DNA from: Chondrilla cf. caribensis
Taxonomy: Eukaryota; Porifera; Demospongiae; Chondrillida; Chondrillidae
Direction: 5' to 3'
Length of the DNA stretch: 64,000 bases
Assembly: GCA_964020155.1 (NCBI GenBank)
Contig: OZ026546.1
Location: 3,508,900 to 3,572,899 of the forward strand
Positions 54,133 through 64,000 of this stretch are shown piece by piece. The notes under the pieces were generated by a model. It searched no databases and was not told the DNA's origin. It was given only the letters and a program-made list of their open reading frames with translations. The position numbers were made by a program, and so were the translations under genes. Each line of letters opens with the position of its first letter. Position 1 is the first letter of the stretch.

Positions 54133-56363
54133 CATACGCTTGCACACATGTACCTGCAAATATACCAACACATTCATAAACATAATAGTATATATGCACA
54201 CATAATATTACACACACACACTCACACACACACACACACACACACACGTGCATACGCTTGCACACATGTACCAACACATTCATAAACACATAGTATACAC
54301 ACGTACACACACAATATGTAAATACCCACATGCACAATACAATATACACAACAGCACTCACTTTCTCTTGTAGTTGCACTCACGGCATCGCTGTAGTCTC
54401 CATACCCAGCATCGCTGTTAGCCCTCACTCTGAATCTATAGGTCACATCCACAGGCAGCCCATTCACCGTGAATTCACCAGCTTCACTGCCCTTAGACAC
54501 GGCGGTACGAAGCTGTACGTCATCTTCCGTGAGAACTTCGATGGTGTAGTTCTTTATCTCCAGAGCACTCCACGGCTTGGACCACCCAATTCTGATGGCA
54601 AAACTGTCTATTGCGTCTATTCTTGCATTTGGCCTCAAAGGTGCTCCTGGGTTGTATAAAAATTAAAGTAAAATTCAATCTAACAGGTATATAACGTGTA
54701 TAACCTAAATAATAGCTTTGTGATAGAAATTTGATAAGACGAACTATAATATAAGGGGCCCATGAAATCGGTTCTTGTTATCAGATGTTCTTTGGATTAG
54801 GATTTGTGTACTATATGCACGCGACTACAGTAAAATGTAAAATTGTTTGCGTTAAGCAGCTATTAATTTTGTCTATTTACAGTGTTTGTCTCAGCATGTT
54901 AATACTGTCAGTACATAAGGCAACCTAAGTTCACTCCGTATTCCCTTAATATAACACCATTTGTAATAGGACCATCATAAAAAACATTGTAATGATGAAT
55001 TGCCACAAAACATAGAAAGTTCAAGGGAATAAATTTTAAAAGAGGTCTTATGATAAACGGCATTGATAACATGTTATCAATTTGTTGATATCACTTCATA
55101 CCTAATCAGGGTAATGTAACCACAAAAGTGGATATTCATGATAATTATGTTGGTATTATAATAGCATCCACTGCCATGGAAAACAGCAATTTTGTACTGC
55201 ATAATGTCCCAATAGACTTACATAGAGCTTATACAATTGTTTAGGTGATGTAATTTTCTAATGTTCATGATATCAACAGATGCTACACAGAACACTAGGG
55301 CAGTACATGACATAAAATGCACTTACCTCTGGGATTCTATGGGTTATACTACCCTCAATTTTTTTTACATATCTTGCTGCTAAAACATGAGGTTTTAGCA
55401 GCAAGATATGTAAAAAATTGCATTTAATTTATTATGATGTTTACCATAGCACTACTGTACAGATATGTATATTTCACTTACTGGCAATGTTGAGGCATCC
55501 TCTTCCGCTTGGGGTGGCACCGAAGGTGCTGAAGGAACACACGAAGCACGTTTCATTGAGCCCAGGTATGTCCCGCTGCACCTGGACCTGTAGCACGGCG
55601 CTCGTGGTGGTACCCAAGGCGTAGAAGTACAGCCCCTGACGTTGTCCCATAGCGCTCAGCGTCTGAGTGGCGAATCCACTGGGAGGAGTCACGATCCAGC
55701 TGGGCGGCGCCGAGATTATGCTTCCGACGCTAGGGATGTACGAGCACTGAAACGATGCGACACTGCCATAGATGACCGTAGTATTTCTTGGGTGCGTGTT
55801 GAACACTGTACACAAAATCATTAGATAAGCATAATACCAACTATATGATGTAAAACAGAACCTAATCGAGTATATTTGTGATCGAGTGGATCGAGTAAAA
55901 GTGTTGTAAACGTTAAACGCCCTTAATTTCGTACTCTGCCCTATTCCAACAGTTTGTCTCTTCAGTATACCGTTATTTATTCTCAATCCCTACACACATG
56001 GTAAGATACAGTATTCTTCCGTCTGCTTATTATTGATTAGGTAGAGGATAGACATGTTCGGAATTAGCGACTGTTCGCAATTACCCCCGCCTACTTTCAA
56101 TGTGTAAGGTCCTTGCTTGCTCGAATCGTCTGGATGAGCATACGTTATATTATAATATAGACTTTGTACGTTGAGTAGTGGAAATCAACCAAATCTGCCC
56201 ATAGACGAGCTGTATCGTATTACTAAAAACTCGTAGAGATCATTTATCTGCAAACGCACGTAGCTTACAATAGCGAGGCCGACTAACCTTGTCCTCCAAC
56301 GAGAGTACAAAGGCTCAGTAGCAGAATTAGGAAGAGACGTCTGAAAGTCCTGGTAGTAGACAT
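53808..56363 (-). CDS. Ig-FN3 membrane protein with Cys-rich minimal tail
   Basis: Four exons (minus): 56363-56288, 55805-55482, 54646-54362 and 53929-53808, all phase 1, 268 aa. Exon 1 is a signal peptide (FLILLLSLCTLVGGQ). Exon 2 is an Ig-like domain with ASFQC, PSWIV and a CFVC F-strand. Exon 3 is a complete FN3 domain (APLRPNARI; IGWSKPW; LPVDVTYRFRVRA). Exon 4 is a Gly/Ile/Val-rich membrane span (LIGIIVGIIGAVIVVAGVV) that ends after CCCCYCY. With no signalling tail, the Cys cluster suggests palmitoylation or pairing with a partner; this is inference. The ATG at 56363 was chosen because the hydrophobic core follows closely; an ATG at 56468 is also in frame. FN3 and TM resemble the next gene to the right. 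Confidence 0.75.
54056..54130. repeat. CA microsatellite in intron
   Basis: CA run in the last intron of the Ig-FN3 gene; a second, shorter run follows at 54212-54248. Confidence 0.9.
55361..55417. repeat. Perfect 26-bp inverted repeat with 5-nt loop
   Basis: Arms at 55361-55386 and 55392-55417 are exact reverse complements (core atcttgctgctaaaac / gttttagcagcaagat) around the loop atgag. Located in the intron between the Ig and FN3 exons of the minus-strand gene. Confidence 0.9.
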
Positions 56364-57840
56364 TCTTCGATCACTCTTTTCTATACCGTAACGTACGCGC
56401 GACACCTGATCGATGTAAACTGTATTACACGAAAGTCCAGCACTATAAATATGCCCCGTTAGCGTCATAAAAGTATTGCCCGCTAGAAGCCCGGGGGCGA
56501 ATATTGTAAAAACTTTAGTATATTCCCGGAATGGGTGTCGAGTGCCAGTGAAATAATTTGAGCTATGAGAACATTACCGGAATAGATTCATAATAACGTT
56601 AAAAATACGTTATACTAGGTATGTACTATGTGCAACGTGGTTATAGGGTTGCTTGCAAAAGAAGGCATGCAGTTCACATGATCGTCATTCGAACTAACAA
56701 GATGTTAGCGAAATTGAATTTATAATAATGTAAATTTGATTGTGCTAGCATCTCATTGGCCAATATGGGGACCCCAAGCAATTAAGTGCGTGGGTAGGAA
56801 CTTCTGAATCTGCTACGGACCGGAAGCCATATGTCAAGATCGTAAAACCTTGCTAACACTAGGAATTATTCCAACTTTTGACATAAGATGGTTGCATGTA
56901 GTTACAAACAATAATTGTATTTACAGCGTATAATATAATAGCACTCACCAAAAATTAAAAATTACTAGTTTATATATTATGACAACAAAACAAGAAGTTC
57001 ACTATTTACAGTATAACTCAAAATTGTAGCTTTCCCTCACTAATGAGGTTATCTTACACATGTACAAACACTATATACAGTACAATGTTAGCCTGAGGCG
57101 ATAAAAGTAACATGTGTTTGGTGATATAATACATTTATGAGACTTCAATAAAAGACACGTACATGCCAGCCGTGTAGGCAGTATGTCAGACATCATAGGT
57201 GGTGTTAGCAGTTAAATCCTGTATTGAAGAGAGTAGGGAGGGAAAGCACAATGAACCTTCATCAATCCGCCATCATTTCTGGACACTAATATATTCATGC
57301 ATATAGCGGGTAATGATTTGGATTTTCAGGCAAATTTATCCATAAAATGCGTGCAGAATATTAAACCTTCACTACTTTTTGAAATTAATGTTACATTTGG
57401 TGTCAAAAAAATGGTACATATACATGAATAACAATTCTAACAACTGGTCCTGAAGTATGCACCCATCGAAATGAAATCATTGCATGTTGTCATTGAATGT
57501 TTAAGAGTGAGCATGTAGGAGACATGACGATCACATGCTAATCATGTGACATGTCATCGCCACGTGTTGAACAGCAAACTGACACACAGTGATTGCACAC
57601 ACATGATAGCTCTACTGCATGGTAGGCCAAAATTGCATGAATGTACATCAGGAAACTCTATTGACCTCAGTAATGTCGTGGATCAATAGAGAAATTAAAT
57701 AAGGGAAATTGTTCAGATTCCTGGGTAAGATATGAGCTAGCCAAACACAATAACTTGAGATTGGAATGTCAGGAGGGTTGCTGATAAGGAACAATTTCAG
57801 GTGCGTTGGTTCAGTTCCACCGGATGAGCAAGTGTGCACA

Positions 57841-57913
<73 letters not shown>

Positions 57914-57988
57914 GTACGTGTGTGTGTGTGTGTGTGTGTGTACGTATGTGTGTGTGTGTGTGTGTACGTATGTGTGTGTGTGTGTGTG

Positions 57989-58030
<42 letters not shown>

Positions 58031-58163
58031 GTGTTGTGTGTGTGCGTGTGTGTGTGTGTTTGTACGTGCATCTGTCTGTGTAAGTATGCATAAGTAAGTA
58101 AGTACACGTGTACACATGCACAAAAATCTACAAGTGCCAGTAAATTAATAACATTCGACTTAC
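56364..58163. other. Intergenic / unresolved 3' end of the last gene
   Basis: Unique AT-rich sequence upstream of the Ig-FN3 gene, then a GT repeat. The terminal exon of the right-hand FN3 receptor should lie in the lower part of this stretch, but I could not identify it with confidence. No kappaB-like decamer was noticed ahead of 56363. Confidence 0.4.
57843..58076. repeat. GT microsatellite
   Basis: GT repeat with regularly spaced tacgt/tacgta interruptions. Confidence 0.9.
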
Positions 58164-59789
58164 TGACTTTGTTGCCAGTATCCAGATGGTCTGGAGTGTT
58201 GACCACACTTCCTAAGTCAACTGGTACATCCCTGGAAGTAGGCAAAAAGAGACTAACAATATATATATATATGCACACTACACAGTGACAAATAACAGCA
58301 CCAAGTGTAGTGGAAACTGGTACATCCCTGGCAGAGGAAGGAGGAAGAAGGACACAAACAACATACGTAGTGAGCATCCTACAACAGAGCAGCTGAGGAC
58401 GGCCATACATGCACACTACACATTGACGTATAACAGCCACATGTGTAGTGGATACTCTTTGGGAGAAACTGAAAAAGATCCACAAAACCAGTTCTTTCCA
58501 TCAGATATTCTTATCAGGATTTGCTTACTACATGTAAGTTCCTACAGCAAATCAAATAATGCTTAAAACTTGTCTGTGTTGAATAGCAATTTGTCTTAGG
58601 GGTTTTTGTCCTACAAAGTTTCTACTGCAGTTGTTGTTAACTGTCCAGCCATGTTTTCTAACACTCACACTGCTACACTGTGAAGTAGGGTCTGGGATCA
58701 AGGATGCAAATGCAAGTTGGTCTTGGACTGAAACCAAATGAAAGTGGGTCTTGAAATGGGAACGCTAATGAAAGGGTGTTTGGGAATAGGACACTAAAAA
58801 TGTTGAACTAGGAATAGGTACACTAATCGAGTTTTGCAACAAATTTGAGAACCAACAAATGCCAGTCTGAAAAGAGGATGCTGATAGAGAGTAAATGGGA
58901 GATGCTAATGAAGCGCTGTACGATAACAAAGAGAACTATTTCATATCAAAATGCAATCAGTGACAAAGTCTCACCTCAGATCTAGATTGTCTAGTCTGTG
59001 TCCATTCCTGCCGTTGGCTGGAGTGAAGAAGGAGAGGAGCACAGCGCTAATGCTCGACACAAAGGAACAACATATGTACCATGCAGTACAATAAACATGT
59101 ACATAAGCATGCACATATGCAAGTGAATTAGTGTAAATACACAACTTTGACAAACAGTACATAACAGCATACGATATATGTACACGTGTGTGACTGTGGT
59201 GAGTAGGAGTTGGGTCTTTCGAGAACATATACACATGTAAGTACTGTACATACACACACATGCCGTAAATACATATGTATGCTTTTCTTTACAATAGGAT
59301 ACACACACATACGTATCCAGTTGCAATACATTTAAGTACATACATACATACATGCACACCTACAGAAAGCCACATGCACTTGCACCTATGTATGTATGCA
59401 TTTACAAACACATATGTATGTACGTACGCATATCATCAGATACATGTGTATGCACATGTATACGTAGAAACACACAAGTATAAGGGGTCACCACACACAT
59501 TTTTGATGTTTATTCTTCCTTTTTCTGAACTTTGGCTTGCAAATGCTATCTCCGAAGACCATGGTCACGCAAATAACAGCCAACAAGCATATTATAATGA
59601 TAAATGTTCCAGCAACAACCCCAACAATGATTCCAATCTGTTCGTGTGTGAGTGGAGGATCTGAACAGGGGGTGGAAAGAATGGAGTTGCATGGGAATCT
59701 ATATACATGTGTGTACATACATACATATATACGTACATACATATGTACATACATATGTACATACGTACATACGTACATACGTACATACA

Positions 59790-59820
<31 letters not shown>

Positions 59821-61647
59821 GCACGTATGTTCAGTGTGTACACGTGTATGTACATTGCATACAGTACATCCACAAATTGATCTAAAAGTTCTGTAATCAC
59901 TAATTTTACCACAAAAAACAGAAGACCTCTATGGGGGAGATCATCCGTGACACATGTGATAAAAATAACATAATATTAGGATATCAAACACAGGAGACCC
60001 GCAGACTGTATGACCTCGAATGTGGTGGATGGGAGCTACCAGTGTTCCAAGAACAGTGCATAGTATTCACTGTATTCCTGACATCTAGATAATGGTGTCA
60101 AAGTATACAGTGTGTTAACTTCCTGATGTCATGTCTCGGTAGATTAATGGGAGACTGGCTCACAAAGGTACACGAGATGTACGCATTAGTCAAAACAATT
60201 GTAGACCATTTGTTTACATAACTAAATCACACAACACGTCATGTTCAAATTGTACTTGAAATGATGAAATTCCTTTGAAAACATCACCAATAGCTATGTC
60301 CTCCCTCTGAGTTTCCCAGAACCTCTGTTAACTCTGATGTATGTACATACAGTACACTATACATACATATGTGCGAAGTGTCCCCATTTTGATCTACTTT
60401 ACTACTACTGCCGATGTATGTACATACAGTACACTATACATACGTATGTGCAAAGTGTCCCCATTTTGATCTACTTTACTACTACTGCCGATGTATGTAC
60501 ATACAGTACACTATACATACGTATGTGTGAAGTGTCCCCATTTTGATCTACTTTACTACTACTGCCAATGTATGTACATACAGTACACTATACATACGTA
60601 TGTGTGAAGTGTCCCCATTTTGATCTACTTTACTACTACTGCCGATGTATGTACATACAGTACACTATACATACGTATGTGTGAAGTGTCCCCATTTTGA
60701 TCTACTTTACTACTACTGCCAATGTATGTACATACAGTACACTATACATACGTATGTGTGAAGTGTCCCCATTTTGATCTAGTTTACTACTACTGCCGAT
60801 GTATGTACATACAGTACACTATACATACGTATGTATAGTGTACTGATTTTGATCTACTTTACTACTACTGCTGATGTATGTACATACAGTACACTATACA
60901 TATGTGTGAAGTGTCCCCATTTTGATCTACTCTGTTGCTCTACCCAGTAGATTTGCATCTCATTTCATCAACAAAACTGAGTATGTTGTTAGATTACTAA
61001 ACCAGTGTGAATCTTTATGATGATTGTCGCATACAATGTTATTTCTACTAAAAATACCCATTTTTGTGCATATGTACACTGTCCCTCTGTGTAGACCTGG
61101 TAGTAGGTTCACTAAGATAGCACATATGCATCTCATCATTGAATTGAATATAATTGAATACAATGATTGAATTAACATTGAATACAATGTTATTTCTACT
61201 AAAAATACCCATTTTTGTGCATATGTACACGGTCCCTCTGTGTAGACCTGGTAGATTCACTAAAATTGCACATACACATCTCATCTTAATGTGTTCATAC
61301 CTGTAACACCATGGCTAAATGGCTGCACGGAGCCATTAACTGTGTTAGATTCCAGCACCAGCTCATCGTTCCGCACTGCGTGGACTTGGTAGTTATACTG
61401 GACAGAGGCTAGATCTGTCACTATGACAACGGCAGTGGGCGGATCTGAGTCCATGATGACCTCTGCCGATCCTCTGTATATCCTGCCTTCAGGGTTGGTG
61501 AGTCTCACTCGACACTGAATGGGGATATCGGTCACTGCAAATATACAAGTGACGTTGACCCCATTGTTGATAGGTGTTACCATGGCAACCTGAATATAAT
61601 TGGCAGCTGACAGGATACAAGAAAAACTGCAGTGACAGCAACCACAT

Positions 61648-61696
<49 letters not shown>

Positions 61697-61726
61697 CGAA
61701 CGTACGCAAGCACACACACATGCACA

Positions 61727-61796
<70 letters not shown>

Positions 61797-63867
61797 GTCA
61801 CACAAGCCCCACACATATACACATACATAAGATAGTACTCACAGACATTACAAGGACTGGTTCTATCAGATTCTCCTCCACTGTTGGTGGCAGTCATCTC
61901 CACAGTGTACGTCTTTCCCAGCATCACACCTGGCAGCGTAGTACTCAAGTCACTGTTGGAAGGATCATGTTCTTCACGGCTCACATCTCCGCTAGACGTA
62001 TCCCTGTAATAGATGGTGTAACTCGAAATTGAAGACTGTGTTCTGGGATCCAAACCTTCGGGCGCCTACAGAGAAACAGAACATTGAAATTAAGCTATTA
62101 AGCTGAATACTCATGCCGCATCAGCTGAATCAACTGGGCATCTTGTAAAGGAGCATCTGGCTGCAGTCCTTCCCAGTTCAAATGGGTTTCCACAACCTTA
62201 ACCTTACTCACAATATCACCCCAATTTGGCCATTAATTCGTTTGATATTAATGTACATACGTACGTGTACTAACAGAGGCCTATTTCCATCATTATTGAA
62301 GGGAGTAGTGTTGGGGTTATCCTGGATCTCCCACATGAAGATGTCCTATCGTGTATTTGGCAATTATCAAGATGATCAAATTGTAGGTATTTTGAAGGTC
62401 AAGACTTCAAGTAAGAAATATTGGCTGAATAACAGCGAATGAGTTTACCTCACAGAGGTATTAAATTCCACTGAAATATTGGATAGGCATGATATTAGGT
62501 GATGATTGTATTTTAACGAGAATAATTGTGATATACGTAAAATTTTCTGCTGATATGATAATTCTCTATGTCCAACATTACTGTAAACATTACTATCCAA
62601 CAACTGCCCAACACTAGCAGGGAGGGGGGTACCTACGGATAAGGAACCTGTAGGATGGCCTACACTTGGATGGCATCAGACTCTGCTGGGAAATGTGCAG
62701 TACTGTAGTAATCAAAGGTATTGTTATCATTGTTTGTTAGAGCTATTCAACAATTAAGTATGTGTGCATATATGAACGTATGATCATATACGTATATTAC
62801 TATGTATACCAGTGTGTACAGATGGGCTGTAATAGCTCATGCACTCACTTTCCAGTTGACAGTGATCTCGGGAACACCACTCAGGATTCTGACCAGGGCT
62901 ATGACATCTCTGGGGAGAGGGGGTGCTGCAGGTCAACAGTGAGAGAAGAGACAATGGGTTACCACAGGGTAAACAGAATGGGTTACCACAGGGCAAACAG
63001 AATGGGTTACCGCAGGGCAACACAGAATGGGTTAGCACAGGGCAAACAGAATGGGTTACCACAGGGCAAACAGAATGGGTTACCACAGGGCAAACAGAAT
63101 GGGTTACCACAGGGCAAACAGAATGGGTTACCACAGGGCAAACAGAATGGGTTAGCACAGGGCAAACAGAATGGGTTACCACAGGGCAAACAGAATGGGT
63201 TACCACAGGGCAAACAGAATGGGTTACCACAGGGCAAACACAGAATGGAATATGATATGATCATGTACGTACATCTGTACATACATGTAAAAATGTACAG
63301 TATGTACATGTAATAAACCATTCGGACAATGAACAATAGAGACACATGCATTTGAAGCTGGAGAAAGAGCACAAATATGTACATATGTGCATATGACATG
63401 TATGTAAGAGTGTTTAAACTGAATGCATTTGTACGTATATACGTACATTGTGAAATAATGCTTTTAGACAAACTGCATTTCATGCATGTACTGTACATAT
63501 GTACATGTGTGGAGTATGTGATAGCACACTGCACAGATCATCATCAACAAACACACAATCAACAATAACTTACGATTTGATTGCACTGTTGAGACCTGTA
63601 CCTGTATGAATGGTCCCTCAGCAGCTTCACTGACCGCCGAGACCCTCAGGAAATGTACCGTGTTCTCCTCCAAGTTGTCAAAGGTGTGTTCTCTCACTGC
63701 GGACGCTTGTGTGGTTGCCATGTCGACAACGGTAGTACCATCTAAGTTTAGAATGCGTAGTATGTAGTGCGATATGGGGGCGTAGCTCCAAGGCTCGCCC
63801 CACGAGAATGATATGGATTTGAAAGTGGTGCTAATCATGTTTACAGAGGGAGGGGCCAAGGGGGGAC
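58164..63867 (-). CDS. FN3 transmembrane receptor, partial (5' exons beyond the window)
   Basis: Exons read (minus): 63867-63574, 62925-62849, 62065-61843, 61606-61301, 59660-59499, 59017-58975 and 58231-58164. The first is a complete FN3 domain ([20 protein letters not shown]). The next two form a second FN3 split by a phase-0 intron at VNWK, exactly where the plus-strand receptor at 43838-53127 is split. The fourth is the [13 protein letters not shown] domain shared with that gene. The fifth is a TM ([19 protein letters not shown]) with a basic [11 protein letters not shown] end. The last two short cytoplasmic exons keep phase (1, 2, 1), but their donors are ordinary, and the TM exon could instead run on to a stop at 59488-59490. 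Signal peptide and any further N-terminal domains lie right of 64000; the true last exon is unresolved. Confidence 0.7.
59705..59820. repeat. TACA/TACG tetranucleotide repeat
   Basis: Run of tacatacg and tacatatg words ending in pure tacatacatacat, in the intron upstream of the TM exon. Confidence 0.85.
60334..60940. repeat. 77-bp tandem repeat, about eight copies
   Basis: Unit starts gatgtatgtacatacagtac and ends ctactttactactactgc. Starts at 60334, 60413, 60490, 60567 and onward show a period of 77-79 bp; the last two copies have deletions. Lies in an intron of the minus-strand FN3 receptor. Confidence 0.9.
61651..61797. repeat. CA microsatellite in intron
   Basis: CA repeat interrupted by a short unique segment at about 61693-61720, between the split FN3 exon and the SANYIQ-domain exon. 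Confidence 0.9.
62952..63247. repeat. 24-bp minisatellite, about twelve copies
   Basis: Unit aatgggttaccacagggcaa plus acag, repeated with very few changes (accgcag, agcacag). As 24 is a multiple of three, all frames stay open and give artefactual repeat peptides. It lies inside an intron of the FN3 receptor, 27 bp upstream of the acceptor of exon 62925-62849. Confidence 0.9.
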
Positions 63868-64000
63868 CTGGTGGAAAGAAGGTGAAGAGAACATATCAAC
63901 ACTAACGTCCACGGAAATCTCCATTGTGAATTACATATCTGTACACCCCCACGGCATACCACAGCAGGAGTTGGAGCAGAATTACACATGCACAATGTAA
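63868..64000. other. Intron sequence of the right-hand receptor
   Basis: A polypyrimidine/AG acceptor (minus) borders the exon at 63867; nothing else is seen before the window ends. Confidence 0.5.

Noticed and set aside
57648..57830. Possible terminal exon of the right-hand FN3 receptor (acceptors near 57721 and 57785)
   Set aside because: Both give short arbitrary peptides, and nothing in the sequence distinguishes them from chance.
58285..58485. Second and third exon-like copies (GGATGTACCAGTTTCCAC) upstream of the exon 58231-58164
   Set aside because: They are tandem duplicates of intron/exon border sequence whose frames hit stops quickly; no downstream donor keeps phase.
62952..63247. 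Regular repeat array as a CRISPR
   Set aside because: Direct head-to-tail repeats with no unique spacers, in a eukaryotic intron.
62762..63534. ORFs on both strands with repeated GLPQGKQN or CPVVTHSV octapeptides
   Set aside because: The 24-bp minisatellite keeps all frames open; it lies inside an intron and neither strand has supporting domains.

Overview
The window looks like nuclear DNA of an intron-rich, AT-rich invertebrate animal. A sponge or another early-branching metazoan is my best guess. The guess rests on many short phase-1 exons encoding Ig and FN3 modules, abundant GT/CA microsatellites, pogo-like MITEs and a fragment of a retroelement ORF type that I associate with sponge and cnidarian genomes. 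This is an inference; no housekeeping marker is present to fix the taxon. Exon boundaries were read by eye from reading frames, GT/AG sites, phase agreement and comparison between paralogues.

Left edge (1-5000): a long GT repeat, a frameshifted retroelement ORF, a pogo-like MITE, and no convincing host gene.

Core (5001-42707): a tandem array, all on the minus strand, of eight related cell-surface receptor genes (called IgR1 to IgR8 here) plus at least three broken copies. Each gene encodes a signal peptide and Ig domain in one exon, an FN3-like domain, a 10-13 residue linker exon, a transmembrane exon and a tyrosine-bearing tail. Two tail classes exist. IgR2 and IgR4-8 end in an NPAY-type site overlapping YVxM, then exactly ten residues, then YxNL at the C-terminus, an ITAM-like spacing. 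IgR1 and IgR3 instead carry a longer tail with YAEI, a proline-rich patch and a C-terminal VVYxxV that fits the ITIM consensus. Upstream of most copies lies a conserved block with a kappaB-like decamer (GGGACTTCCC) and a YY1-like AAAATGGCCGCC. Together these features suggest a paired activating/inhibitory immune or allorecognition receptor cluster that has grown by segmental duplication and exon exchange. The right part of the array (33.6-42.7 kb) consists of young units of about 3.7 kb. A 5'-truncated membrane multicopper oxidase (28.2-29.3 kb, plus strand) interrupts the array.

Right part (43.8-64 kb): three further receptor-like genes. A plus-strand FN3 receptor (43838-53127, 448 aa) has an ITIM-like SLYNII in its tail. 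A minus-strand Ig-FN3 protein (53808-56363, 268 aa) ends just after the membrane in a Cys cluster. A minus-strand FN3 receptor (58164-63867, 5' end outside the window) is a paralogue of the first, sharing a split FN3 domain and the following domain. Their introns hold several minisatellites and a perfect 26-bp hairpin.
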